41,686 bases of DNA from an uncultured Porphyromonadaceae bacterium (GCA_947175645.1 CAMWNP010000025.1:1-41686); one strand, 5' to 3'; shown: positions 7,621 through 15,641, counted from the stretch's first letter. Numbers and translations are program-made. The notes: a model not told the origin generated them from the letters alone.

Positions 7621-7941
7621 TGAAACAAAAGAGGTTACTCCAACCGCCAGCGCGCCGGTGAACATTACAGCCGACAACATAACGATTCCCGGCTCGGCAA
7701 AGATGATATAATTAAGGGCCGGCGACACTATGGCTGTGATGACACCCATCTTCCACCCGTATTTGTAGGCAACGAATATGGAAATAAACAGATAAGGCAA
7801 CCACACCAACGAGCCGATGGATAGCAGCATGAATAATTGCGTGAAAAAAACAGATCCAACCACAAAAATCGATGTGATAATCCAACTCTTGGGAGAAGTC
7901 AGTGTCATGGTACACTGAGAAACGGTGTGTATCTTTTCCAT
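7600..7941 (-). CDS. Shortened ECF-transporter S-component-like membrane protein
   Basis: A 113-residue hydrophobic protein with about four membrane segments. The stretch WLPYLFISIFVAYKYGWKMG, followed by an SPALNYIIF-type segment, resembles Bacteroidales S-components of energy-coupling-factor vitamin transporters. These bind a small-molecule substrate and associate with shared ATPases and EcfT. Family members are usually about 160-190 residues with five to six helices, whereas this one stops after about the fourth (FLHRRK and stop). It may be a C-terminally truncated relic or a minimal variant. No riboswitch consensus was found upstream, and substrate is unknown. No EcfA or EcfT gene is nearby. 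Confidence 0.6.
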   Translation of the reverse strand: MEKIHTVSQCTMTLTSPKSWIITSIFVVGSVFFTQLFMLLSIGSLVWLPYLFISIFVAYKYGWKMGVITAIVSPALNYIIFAEPGIVMLSAVMFTGALAVGVTSFVSFLHRRK

Positions 7942-8140
7942 TTTAGTACAATTATTTTTTCTTTACGGAGATTTCAGCGCATAGCATCGCCCGGAACAAA
8001 GTCGCTCCACAACTATAAACGCAGAAAGGCATAATTGGTTCATCATTATTATCATTTTTTAGAGCCTTTTGTCTCATCCAGTGGGGTGAGAGGAGTTTCC
8101 GGTGGGCGAAATTGTGCGGAAAAAATGTGAAAAAAATATG

Positions 8141-8248
8141 GGTCGGACTGGTCAGACTGGTCAGACTGGTCGGACTGGGGCTGATGGGGTGACCGGTGTG
8201 TGTGGTCGGACCGGGGCTGATGAGGTGTGTGGGGAGTGTGGGTGCATG
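8141..8248. repeat. 9-bp tandem repeat tract (GGTCRGACT)
   Basis: Four near-identical 9-bp units (GGTCGGACT, GGTCAGACT twice, GGTCGGACT) occupy 8141-8176. They are followed by about eight degenerate units that keep the 9-bp period and the leading GG up to about 8248. Read on the plus strand the tract encodes Gly-X-Y triplets (GRT GQT GQT GRT GAD); on the minus strand it encodes S-D-Q repeats. The surrounding frames are short and unlike any gene, so I treat it as a non-coding microsatellite. Confidence 0.8.
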
Positions 8249-8303
8249 CGTGATTTAATCGGCGTCCTGAGCCGGACACCAGAGAGTGATATGAGTTGCC
8301 TAT

Positions 8304-8417
8304 CCCTGCACGCTTTGCTTCGCTGCAGCGTACAGGGTTACTGATAATCAACGTCCTCTGGACGTTTTTTCCTTGAAAAGTCACATGCTCGTGACACTCA
8401 GTGCGTCCAAAGGACGC
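8304..8417. repeat. String of four small hairpins (extragenic repeat-like)
   Basis: Four inverted repeats follow each other. CCCTG.ACGCT (8304-8314) pairs with AGCGT.CAGGG (8327-8337). AACGTCC pairs with GGACGTT around a TCT loop (8350-8366) and is followed by a T-run. GTCAC pairs with GTGAC (8380-8395). GCGTCC pairs with GGACGC around AAA (8403-8417). No gene is supported here. The arrangement resembles the hairpin cluster at 41516-41686 and suggests an interspersed, REP-like family. Confidence 0.6.
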
Positions 8418-8430
8418 CGATTTATCGTAA

Positions 8431-8467
8431 GAGGCTGTGCCAAAATTTTGAATTTTGACACAGCCTC
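8431..8467 (-). terminator. Terminator of the C1B peptidase gene
   Basis: GAGGCTGTG (8431-8439) and CACAGCCTC (8459-8467) form a 9-bp stem. After one mismatch it continues as CAAAATT/AATTTTG, giving a stem of about 17 bp with a TTG loop. It lies 30 nt past the stop codon of the leftward peptidase gene. Confidence 0.65.
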
Positions 8468-8496
8468 GAATTGTTAAAGGAATTTCCGAGAGGGAA

Positions 8497-9702
8497 TTAC
8501 TTTATGTTCATTTTCTTTGCGATATCCTTGGGAATGGCGTTGCGGTTAACAAGCACATTAAGGGTTTTTGAAAGGAAGTAAGGTTCTGATACATAGAAGA
8601 AACCATCGTACACCTGATTAGTGTCCCATGAGTTCTTGACTTTGTAGTACATGTTTCCGTCCTGATCTTTGGCCCGACCTACTATCACCATTCCATGGTC
8701 ATCGGTGGTTTCCTGACGGTCGAACATATTCTGGCGAGATTCCTGAGTCACTTCAATCTCGTCAGCGGGTCCGTTGATCTGGAACTGTTTTGCGGCACGT
8801 TCCTTATCGCTCATGTGTACCCATCGTGCGAGTTCAGTTCCTTCAAGTTTGTCACCGGTAACTGCCTTAGGCATCACCGCGTAGCCTTTCTGCCAGTTGA
8901 ATCCGCCTTCGCTTACGTCAGCGGCCCACACCAGGGTATAACCGTTGTCGATGGCATTGTCTACAATAGCCTTCATCTCTTCCATCGGCACATTGTAGTA
9001 CTGACCCCATAGCCAGTTGTCAGCCACTTCCACCGGGAAAGTTTCGTAGAAAGGATGGTGGGTGAACGATGTTACGGGAATATAATCGTCCATCTTCAGT
9101 CCCTGGGCATCGGCAAATGAACGCGGGGTGTAGGTCACTCCTTCATAAACAAATGTTTCGGGAACCTCGCCGAGATATGCGTCAAGAATAGCCTCGAAAC
9201 CTTTTTTCCATGCAGTTGACAGACGTTTGTTAGGGTTACGGTTCACGGCATCGAGATAGGCTTTAAGCACTGCAGCCATTTCATAATGGGAGTGTTTATC
9301 CTCACCGTAGTTCAGACCGGCGTATGCCTCTTCGGGCATTGCACCGTAGCGTTTCCAAACGTAGGGAACGTCAAGGATTGAGCCTCCCTGAGCAAAGTTC
9401 ACGTTACCGTTGGTGCGGATGTATTTGTCGGCTTTATCAAGATAGCACTGGCGAACGGTGTACATTTCGGAGAGGTCCATTTCCTTCCCTTTGTTGTGAA
9501 GGATTTCATCCTCGAAGTAAGTTGTACCGGCGAAACACCAGCATGTTCCGGACTTGTTCTGATCCTTTACGGAAGAAGTGGGATTCACTTTTACATCAAC
9601 AAAGCGGAAACCTCCGACAGAGTCTGTTTTTTCTTTTTTGTCATCAGCCGACATTGAGAAAGCAACTGCGGCTGCCATAAGTGCAATGATTGTTTTTTTC
9701 AT
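8497..9702 (-). CDS. Secreted C1B-family cysteine peptidase (bleomycin-hydrolase type)
   Basis: A 401-residue papain-like aminopeptidase homologous to PepC/bleomycin hydrolase. The catalytic set is visible: Q48, C54 in SGTCWCF, H336 in DDHGMVIVG and N357 in VKNSWD. A signal peptide (MKKTIIALMAAAVAFSMSA) makes this an exported form, unlike the cytosolic hexameric PepC. It probably acts on peptides in the periplasm. The ATG at 9702 is chosen because it opens the signal peptide; an upstream ATG at 9735 would prepend 11 residues and lies inside a large inverted repeat (9719-9767). It sits downstream of the rubrerythrin gene in the same direction, and a strong hairpin at 8431-8467 terminates it. 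Confidence 0.88.
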   Translation of the reverse strand: MKKTIIALMAAAVAFSMSADDKKEKTDSVGGFRFVDVKVNPTSSVKDQNKSGTCWCFAGTTYFEDEILHNKGKEMDLSEMYTVRQCYLDKADKYIRTNGNVNFAQGGSILDVPYVWKRYGAMPEEAYAGLNYGEDKHSHYEMAAVLKAYLDAVNRNPNKRLSTAWKKGFEAILDAYLGEVPETFVYEGVTYTPRSFADAQGLKMDDYIPVTSFTHHPFYETFPVEVADNWLWGQYYNVPMEEMKAIVDNAIDNGYTLVWAADVSEGGFNWQKGYAVMPKAVTGDKLEGTELARWVHMSDKERAAKQFQINGPADEIEVTQESRQNMFDRQETTDDHGMVIVGRAKDQDGNMYYKVKNSWDTNQVYDGFFYVSEPYFLSKTLNVLVNRNAIPKDIAKKMNIK

Positions 9703-9718
9703 GGACTTCGCAATATTA

Positions 9719-9767
9719 TTTGACAGGAGAGACAATGCGGTCGAAACCGTATTGCACTCCTGTCAAA
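9719..9767. repeat. 49-bp imperfect palindrome upstream of the peptidase
   Basis: TTTGACAGGAG (9719-9729) pairs perfectly with CTCCTGTCAAA (9757-9767). Inside these, CAAT/ATTG and GGT/ACC pair around a CGAA loop. The hairpin lies between the rubrerythrin stop and the peptidase ATG. It lacks a U-tract in either direction, so an mRNA leader structure, processing site or operator is as likely as termination. Confidence 0.6.
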
Positions 9768-9784
9768 AGAATTAGGTTTACGGA

Positions 9785-10336
9785 TTATTTTTTGAAGAAA
9801 CGGTTGTAAAGACCGAGGAAACCCTGACCGTGGCGTGCTTCATCCTTAGCCATTTCGTGAACGGTGTCGTGGATAGCGTCGAGGTTCAGTTCCTTTGCAC
9901 GTTTGGCAATACGCATTTTGTCGGCGTTCGCACCTGCTTCAGCCATCATACGCTTTTCAAGGTTTGTTTTGGTGTCCCACACGCAGTCGCCGAGGAGTTC
10001 AGCGAATTTTGAAGCATGTTCAGCCTCTTCGAAAGCATAGCGTTTGAAGGCGTCGGCGATTTCAGGATATCCTTCACGGTCAGCCTGGCGGGACATTGCC
10101 AGATACATTCCCACTTCAGTACATTCACCGAGGAAGTGTGCGTTCAGGTCCTTGATCATTTCATCGTCAGTGTCCTTGGCAACACCAATCACATGTTCGG
10201 TTACAAAAGTAACAGGCTCTGATTCATCAACTTCAACAAATTTGTCACGACCAACGCCACACTGGGGGCATTTTTCGGGGGCTTCGTCACCTTCGTGAAC
10301 ATAGCCACATACGGTGCATATAAATTTTTTCTTCAT
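9785..10336 (-). CDS. Reverse rubrerythrin (peroxide-reducing non-haem iron protein)
   Basis: A 183-residue cytosolic protein that reduces hydrogen peroxide to water in anaerobes, using electrons relayed through its rubredoxin iron. The rubredoxin-like domain comes first, with iron ligands C7, C10, C23 and C26. The ferritin-like four-helix domain follows, with ExxH-type ligands in [10 protein letters not shown] and DEARHGQGF. This is the reverse domain order compared with classic rubrerythrin. A textbook promoter (TTTG, 19 nt, TAATTTTGT) lies upstream, which suits a strongly expressed oxidative-defence gene. The peptidase gene follows in the same direction after a large hairpin. Confidence 0.93.
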   Translation of the reverse strand: MKKKFICTVCGYVHEGDEAPEKCPQCGVGRDKFVEVDESEPVTFVTEHVIGVAKDTDDEMIKDLNAHFLGECTEVGMYLAMSRQADREGYPEIADAFKRYAFEEAEHASKFAELLGDCVWDTKTNLEKRMMAEAGANADKMRIAKRAKELNLDAIHDTVHEMAKDEARHGQGFLGLYNRFFKK

Positions 10337-10406
10337 AATTAAGTAGGTGATTTTTACGTGATGTCAACCTTTTTCCGAAGTCCGGAATCGGCAGACTTAT
10401 TCAGTG

Positions 10407-10438
10407 ACAAAATTAATAATTAGGCAATTAATTTCAAA
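10407..10438 (-). promoter_or_regulatory. Rubrerythrin promoter
   Basis: On the minus strand TTTG (10438-10435), exactly 19 nt, and TAATTTTGT (10415-10407) reproduce the full Bacteroidota -33/-7 consensus. The predicted leader is about 65 nt. Confidence 0.7.
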
Positions 10439-10524
10439 ATAAAAGTAAAAAATTATCCATTTCTTCCGTATCCCTGCTCTCAACCCTCCGCTCTCAACCG
10501 GCAACTGCAAATAATTTTTAATTT

Positions 10525-10558
10525 TTTGGGCGGATGGCTTTTTTATGATTATCTTTGC
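10525..10558 (+). promoter_or_regulatory. Promoter of the GH3-family operon
   Basis: TTTG (10525-10528), 21 nt, then TATCTTTGC (10550-10558). The -7 box ends only 6 nt before the first possible ATG at 10565, so the mRNA would have almost no 5' leader. Confidence 0.6.
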
Positions 10559-10564
10559 ACTGCA

Positions 10565-12082
10565 ATGATGAATTTCACTCCCATATTCCGCAGGGCGCTG
10601 CGCACGGTCGTTCCGTTGTCAGAGATGACGGGTGAGTCCACGCGTCGTCTTCAGGAGCGGCAGTGGGAGTGGCTTGTGCTAAACGGACGTAAAACCTTGT
10701 TCGGTGAGAAACATGGGATTTCAGATATAAGGACATACGATGATTTTACCCGAAACGTGCCGGTGGTGGAGTATCCCGCCATCCGTGACATGGTAATGAG
10801 GATGGTTGACGGGGAAAAAGATATCCTCTGGCCGGGAGCCACCCGCCGGTTCGCGCAGTCGTCAGGCACATCGGACGGCAAGAGCAAATATATTCCGCTC
10901 ACCGCCGACTCACTGAGCCGGTGTCACTACCGGGGAAGTTCATACGTGGTGGCCCACTACATGAACCTGTATCCTCAAAGCCGCATATTCAGCGGAAAAG
11001 GGCTTATCTTAGGCGGCAGTTACGGCAACGCTCTCCACCTGAAACCGGGAGTTAAGGTCGGCGATCTTTCGGCTCACCTTATCGACGGCATCAATCCTGT
11101 GGTCAACCTGTTCCGGGTGCCTTCCAAGAAAACGGCCCTGCTGGAGAACTGGGAGGAGAAACTTCCCCGTCTGGTCAGTGAATCCATGGCCGCGGACGTG
11201 ACAAATCTGTCAGGTGTACCCTCATGGTTCCTTACTGTGATAAAGGAGGTGATCCGGATGGCAGGATGTGATACCATCCATGATGTGTGGCCCAATCTCG
11301 AGGTATTTTTCCACGGAGGGATATCGTTCGGGCCTTACCGGAGGGAATATGAGCGTCTGACGGATTCAAAACGGATGCGTTATCTGGAGACCTACAATGC
11401 CAGCGAAGGATTCTTTGCCGTACAGACCACACGTGACCCGTCGGAAGGGATGGAACTTCTGATGGATCTTGGCACATTCTATGAGTTCGTGCCTCTTGAT
11501 GAACTCGATGACCCTCATCCCCGGGCACTGAGAGCCTGGGAGGTCACACCCGGAGAGATCTACGCACTGGCAATAACATCATGCAACGGACTGTGGCGCT
11601 ACCTGCCGGGCGACACCGTGAAGATTCTGTCGATGTATCCCCTGAGAATAGCCATTGCCGGACGCACGCGCCACTACATCAATGCTTTCGGCGAGGAACT
11701 GATGGTGTTCAACGCTGATGAGGCGATAAAGCGCGCCACAGAAAAATGCGGTTGTCACGTGGCGAACTACACGGCCTGTCCGGTATTTGCCGAGGGTGGA
11801 CATCGCGGGCGTCACCAGTGGCTGATAGAGTTCTCCACACCTCCCGCCGACATGGATGAATTCGCTGCCGAACTTGACAAGGCACTGACGGAAGAGAACT
11901 CCGACTATCAGGCCAAGCGTAGCGGCAACATATTCCTTGATCCTCTGTCGATAACCGTGGCGCAGCAGGGGCTGTTCGACGACTGGCTCGCCTCAACCGG
12001 CAAACTGGGCGGACAACGGAAGGTGCCCCGCCTGAGCAATAACCGCGCCATAATGGACGCCATGCTGAAAATGAATAAATAA
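10565..12082 (+). CDS. GH3-family acyl-acid amido synthetase-like protein
   Basis: A 505-residue member of the GH3 branch of the adenylating-enzyme superfamily. Plant members conjugate jasmonate or auxin to amino acids; roles of the bacterial ones are largely unknown. The three nucleotide-binding motifs are present: SSGTSDGKSKYIPL near 97-110, YNASEGFF near 277-284, and LWRYLPGDTVKI near 340-351. The ATG at 10565 (or 10568) is chosen because the longer frame from 10526 would begin inside the promoter and encode a hydrophobic stretch foreign to the family. It leads a tight rightward run with alkaline phosphatase 21 nt downstream. Substrate cannot be inferred from sequence. Confidence 0.85.
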   Translation: MMNFTPIFRRALRTVVPLSEMTGESTRRLQERQWEWLVLNGRKTLFGEKHGISDIRTYDDFTRNVPVVEYPAIRDMVMRMVDGEKDILWPGATRRFAQSSGTSDGKSKYIPLTADSLSRCHYRGSSYVVAHYMNLYPQSRIFSGKGLILGGSYGNALHLKPGVKVGDLSAHLIDGINPVVNLFRVPSKKTALLENWEEKLPRLVSESMAADVTNLSGVPSWFLTVIKEVIRMAGCDTIHDVWPNLEVFFHGGISFGPYRREYERLTDSKRMRYLETYNASEGFFAVQTTRDPSEGMELLMDLGTFYEFVPLDELDDPHPRALRAWEVTPGEIYALAITSCNGLWRYLPGDTVKILSMYPLRIAIAGRTRHYINAFGEELMVFNADEAIKRATEKCGCHVANYTACPVFAEGGHRGRHQWLIEFSTPPADMDEFAAELDKALTEENSDYQAKRSGNIFLDPLSITVAQQGLFDDWLASTGKLGGQRKVPRLSNNRAIMDAMLKMNK

Positions 12083-12103
12083 CCTTAACTCATAATAAAT
12101 AGA

Positions 12104-13510
12104 ATGAAACTCAAGACAATCCTCGCTTCACTTGCACTCACCTCAGCCTTGACCCTATGGGCCGAATCTCCAAAATATATCTTTTATTTCATTGGAGACG
12201 GAATGGGTATGGGTCCGGTGATGGCAGCAGAGACCTATAACCGCACTGTGCTGGGAAACGACACCCCTATCCTGATGATGCAGTTTCCTGTGGCCGGAGC
12301 CTGCATGACCTACTCAGCGTCATCGTCAGTGACTGATTCGGCAGCAGCCGGAACGGCACTCTCCACCGGCTCGAAAACCAGGAACAGCATGCTGGGAATG
12401 AACCCTGACACCCTGGCCGTATACTCCATGGCGGAAGTGCTTAAGGATAACGGATATGCCGTTGGCGTGGTGACTTCCGTAGCGCCTGACGATGCCACTC
12501 CGGGAGCGTTCTACGCGCATGTTCCCAAGCGCTCGCAGTACTACGACATCAACCGCCAGTTCGTTACCGGCAAGGTTGACTTTCTGGCAGGTTCGTCACT
12601 GCGGGGATGGAAAGACAAAGAGGGGAGACTCACTGACATAAAGGATCTCTATGCGGGCAACAACATTGCGGTTCTCCGCGGCTATGATGAACTGACCGAA
12701 GCGGGCAATCTGCTTGACTACAACAAGGTTGTGTTCCTCCCTGATGCTCCCTATTCACCCTATAACATAGGTTACACCGTTGACTCCATCACTGACGGCA
12801 TCACCCTTCAGGATATGACTGAGGTGTGTATCGACTATCTGAAGAAAAAATCACCCGAGAAATTCTTCATCATGGTGGAGGGTGGAAACATTGACCATGC
12901 CCTGCATGCCAACGACGGCGGAGCCGCTATCATGGAGATTCTAAACTTCCAGAAATCAATAGAAATGGCATATAAATTCATGCTCGAACACCCCGAAGAA
13001 ACCCTTATCGTTGTCACCGCTGACCACGACACCGGCGGTATGTCAGTGGGTAACAGCACGCTGCGCTATGCCGTCAACTTCGACATCTTCACCAACCAGA
13101 AGGCTTCAAAGGAAATGTTCTCAGACTACTGCAAGAGCCTGCTTGAAAATGATGACTACACCTGGGAGGAGATGCAGAAGTATCTTGCCGACACTTTCGG
13201 CTTCTGGAACACGGTGACCCTCTCCGATGAGCAGACCAATGCCTTGAAGGATGAATTCATCAACACTTTTGAACTCCGCAAATCGGAGGATAAGAAATCG
13301 CTCTACGCATCATTCAACTCCTTTGCCGACAATGTGTTCCGTATACTCAACTCTCAGGCCGGAGTAGGATTCACCACCGGGAGCCACACCGGAAATCCCG
13401 TTCCGGTTTATGCCGCCGGCAAGGGTGCGGAGATCTTCTCCAACATGAACAACAACATAGAAATACCGGCAAAGATACTTCAGATGGCCGGATATCAACT
13501 CTACAAGTAA
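12104..13510 (+). CDS. Periplasmic alkaline phosphatase
   Basis: A 468-residue exported phosphomonoesterase of the classic PhoA superfamily. A signal peptide (residues 1-20, ending LTLWA) is followed by the metal-binding GDGMGMG at 31-37. The phosphorylated serine is S79 in SVTDSAAAGTALSTG. Downstream metal ligands are in MVEGGNIDHALHAND and VVTADHDTGGM, and the C-terminal SHTGNPVPVYAAG carries the last histidine. It would release inorganic phosphate from organic esters in the periplasm. It is 21 nt behind the GH3-like gene and 40 nt ahead of the DUF4919 gene, so it is probably co-transcribed. No Pho-box was identified. Confidence 0.93.
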   Translation: MKLKTILASLALTSALTLWAESPKYIFYFIGDGMGMGPVMAAETYNRTVLGNDTPILMMQFPVAGACMTYSASSSVTDSAAAGTALSTGSKTRNSMLGMNPDTLAVYSMAEVLKDNGYAVGVVTSVAPDDATPGAFYAHVPKRSQYYDINRQFVTGKVDFLAGSSLRGWKDKEGRLTDIKDLYAGNNIAVLRGYDELTEAGNLLDYNKVVFLPDAPYSPYNIGYTVDSITDGITLQDMTEVCIDYLKKKSPEKFFIMVEGGNIDHALHANDGGAAIMEILNFQKSIEMAYKFMLEHPEETLIVVTADHDTGGMSVGNSTLRYAVNFDIFTNQKASKEMFSDYCKSLLENDDYTWEEMQKYLADTFGFWNTVTLSDEQTNALKDEFINTFELRKSEDKKSLYASFNSFADNVFRILNSQAGVGFTTGSHTGNPVPVYAAGKGAEIFSNMNNNIEIPAKILQMAGYQLYK

Positions 13511-13550
13511 CTGAAACGTAAACAAAGAACAATCAAAGAGTACTATTTTT

Positions 13551-14219
13551 ATGATACGTAAACTTCTGTTTTCCATTGTAATGCTGGCTGCGACGTCATT
13601 CGTCTATGCCGCCCATGACACCGTAGAAATTGACATCAACCTGATCAAGGTTGGTGTGGCCACCAACCCGGGGAGATACAATGATCTGGTCAACCGCTTC
13701 GTGAGCGGTGACACCACTCTCACATCAAATGAACTGGCCACCGTTTACTATGGATATGCCTTCACATCGGACTATGACCCCACTGACCACTACACAGACC
13801 TGACAAACGCTTACCTGGCAGGAGACTATGACAAAACATGGCAGATGGCAACCCAGGCGCTCGAGTATAATCCCGTGTCACTTGACCTGACCATCAAGGC
13901 GCTGGTAGCGGCTAACAACATCAACAATGCCGAGGCCCGCAAGATGATTCCGGTTCTCCAGAACCGCTATGGAATGATTTCACGCATCATCCTGGAGTCA
14001 GGCGCCGGCACTGAAAATGAGTCACCCTTCATTGTGATCTGCGAGGATGATATTTCCCGCATCGTACGTAACGTGATAGGTGCAGAGACACTCCTGGGAA
14101 ATGCCAACATCAAAGGTCTGGAGGCGATCAAGATGACCCTTCCGGATGATGAACGCCAGCACATCCTGTATTTTGACAATAACCTGCAGCACAACTACGA
14201 ACGCGAGCACGGAAAATAA
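13551..14219 (+). CDS. DUF4919 family exported protein
   Basis: A 222-residue protein with a signal peptide (MIRKLLFSIVMLAATSFVYA). The sequence NELATVYYGYAFTSDYDP and the helical, TPR-like character of about 60-140 match my memory of the Bacteroidota DUF4919 family, whose function is unknown. The second half contains a segment of the SPFIVICEDDISRIVRNVI type, typical of the family's beta-rich end. It lies between alkaline phosphatase and RlmN with short gaps, so it is operonic. No catalytic residues are recognised. Confidence 0.7.
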   Translation: MIRKLLFSIVMLAATSFVYAAHDTVEIDINLIKVGVATNPGRYNDLVNRFVSGDTTLTSNELATVYYGYAFTSDYDPTDHYTDLTNAYLAGDYDKTWQMATQALEYNPVSLDLTIKALVAANNINNAEARKMIPVLQNRYGMISRIILESGAGTENESPFIVICEDDISRIVRNVIGAETLLGNANIKGLEAIKMTLPDDERQHILYFDNNLQHNYEREHGK

Positions 14220-14220
14220 A

Positions 14221-15258
14221 TTGGACAAGAAAGTATTATTAGGAATGACTCCCGCCCAGTTGCGGGAAGTAGCCGTTGGCGAAGGGCTGAAACCGTTTGT
14301 AGGCAAGCAACTTGCGAAGTGGCTCTACGAAAAACGTGCCACTGAATTCAGTGTCATGACAGACATCAGTGTGGCCGGACGCGAACGGCTTGCCAAGAAG
14401 TATGTCATTGGCAGGGAGTTGCCCCTGAAAGAGGCACTGTCTGCTGACGGCACGGCTAAATATCTGTTCCGTGGTGTCAACGGACGTGACGTGGAGGCGG
14501 TGTATATCCCGGACCGCGAACGTGCCACGCTATGCGTCAGTTCCCAGGCCGGCTGCAAGATGAACTGCTCGTTCTGCATGACCGGCAAACAGGGATTTCA
14601 CGGCAACCTTACGGCAGCCCAAATCATCAATCAGGTGCTGTCAGTGCCGGGGTCGGAAAATCTGACAAATATAGTTTTCATGGGCATGGGAGAGCCTATG
14701 GATAACCTCAACGAGGTTATGCGTGCCATAGAGATTCTGACTGAACCGTGGGGACTGGCATGGAGTCCGAAACGGATAACCGTCTCATCCATAGGGAAAC
14801 TGAAGGAACTCAAGGAATTGCTTGACCGCACGAAAGTCCATGTGGCCATCTCCATTCATTCGCCCTATCCTCAGGAGCGCCACGGGCTGATGCCGGTTGA
14901 AGGAGCATATCCCATAACGGAGGTCATAGCACTTCTGAGAGAGTATGACTTCAGCCATCAGCGGCGCCTGTCGTTCGAATACATAATGTGGCGCGGGGTC
15001 AACGATGACCTGCGTCATGCCGATGCGCTCGCACGCCTGCTCCGTGGTCTTGACTGCCGCGTAAACCTTATCCGCTTCCATGCCATTGACGGAGCGGAGC
15101 ATCTGCAGCCTTGCAGCCAGGAAACTATGGTGAGATTCCGCGACAGGCTGAACGATGCGGGAATAACCGCCACCATTCGAGCATCCCGGGGTGAGGATAT
15201 CGATGCGGCATGCGGGATGCTGGCCGGTAAACAGAACCTTAACAAAGAAAGTAAATGA
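14221..15258 (+). CDS. rlmN: Dual-specificity RNA methyltransferase RlmN
   Basis: A 345-residue radical-SAM enzyme that methylates C2 of adenosine 2503 in 23S rRNA and of A37 in some tRNAs. The iron-sulfur motif CKMNCSFC spans C112, C116 and C119. It is followed by the GEP segment MGMGEPMDN. The catalytic cysteine near the end is in ASRGEDIDAACGML. Translation probably starts at TTG 14221, one base after the DUF4919 stop. This gives the usual N-terminus, whereas an in-frame ATG at 14146 lies inside the upstream gene and ATG 14245 would remove conserved residues. The stop overlaps the next gene by 4 nt. Confidence 0.92.
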   Translation: MDKKVLLGMTPAQLREVAVGEGLKPFVGKQLAKWLYEKRATEFSVMTDISVAGRERLAKKYVIGRELPLKEALSADGTAKYLFRGVNGRDVEAVYIPDRERATLCVSSQAGCKMNCSFCMTGKQGFHGNLTAAQIINQVLSVPGSENLTNIVFMGMGEPMDNLNEVMRAIEILTEPWGLAWSPKRITVSSIGKLKELKELLDRTKVHVAISIHSPYPQERHGLMPVEGAYPITEVIALLREYDFSHQRRLSFEYIMWRGVNDDLRHADALARLLRGLDCRVNLIRFHAIDGAEHLQPCSQETMVRFRDRLNDAGITATIRASRGEDIDAACGMLAGKQNLNKESK

Positions 15259-15641
15259 AAATGAAGAAATATATTGCCTCGCTTGTAGCCGTCATCTTTT
15301 TTGCGGCAGCAGCCCTTGCCCAGGGAAAGGGGGATATCAGGTTCACCGATAAAAGCCACAGTTTCGGCACAATCCGCGAGGCTGACGGTCCGGTGACGGT
15401 GGAATTTCCGTTTGTCAACACCGGTGATGCACCGCTGGTTATCATTTCGGCGGTTGCCTCATGCGGTTGCACCAGTCCCGAGTATCCGCGCAAACCTGTT
15501 CAACCGGGTGAGTCAGGTGTTATAAAGGTCACCTACAACCCTGCCGGTCGCCCGGGAGAGTTCAGCAAGACTGTAACAGTCAGGACACCGGACAAAAAAG
15601 TGAAACTGCGAATCAAGGGTAATGTGATACCTAAAAACTGA
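15255..15641 (+). CDS. DUF1573 exported protein, single domain
   Basis: A 128-residue exported protein. A signal peptide (about 1-22) precedes one Ig-like DUF1573 domain. It has the typical FGTI start, FVNTGDAPLVI, the paired cysteines C70 and C72 in SCGCTSPEY, and the PGRPGEFSKTV ending. Function is not established; the family is abundant in Bacteroidota envelopes. It overlaps rlmN by 4 nt and is followed 29 nt later by a longer paralogue, so the pair probably arose by duplication and is co-expressed. Confidence 0.85.
   Translation: MKMKKYIASLVAVIFFAAAALAQGKGDIRFTDKSHSFGTIREADGPVTVEFPFVNTGDAPLVIISAVASCGCTSPEYPRKPVQPGESGVIKVTYNPAGRPGEFSKTVTVRTPDKKVKLRIKGNVIPKN

Noticed and set aside
7942-8100. 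Riboswitch upstream of the ECF-S-like gene
   Set aside because: Checked for TPP, cobalamin and preQ1 consensus elements on the minus strand. Only weak resemblance to preQ1 was seen, without the required loop and tail.
8141-8248. CRISPR array
   Set aside because: The period is 9 bp with no spacers and no cas genes; it is a simple tandem repeat.
8052-8384. Minus-strand 110-codon and plus-strand 80-codon frames over the tandem repeat
   Set aside because: Their length comes from the stop-free 9-bp repeat. The flanks are low-complexity, and the frames run through the hairpin cluster.
14146-14220. ATG 14146 as the rlmN start
   Set aside because: It would overlap the DUF4919 gene by 74 nt and add residues foreign to RlmN; TTG 14221 gives the normal N-terminus.
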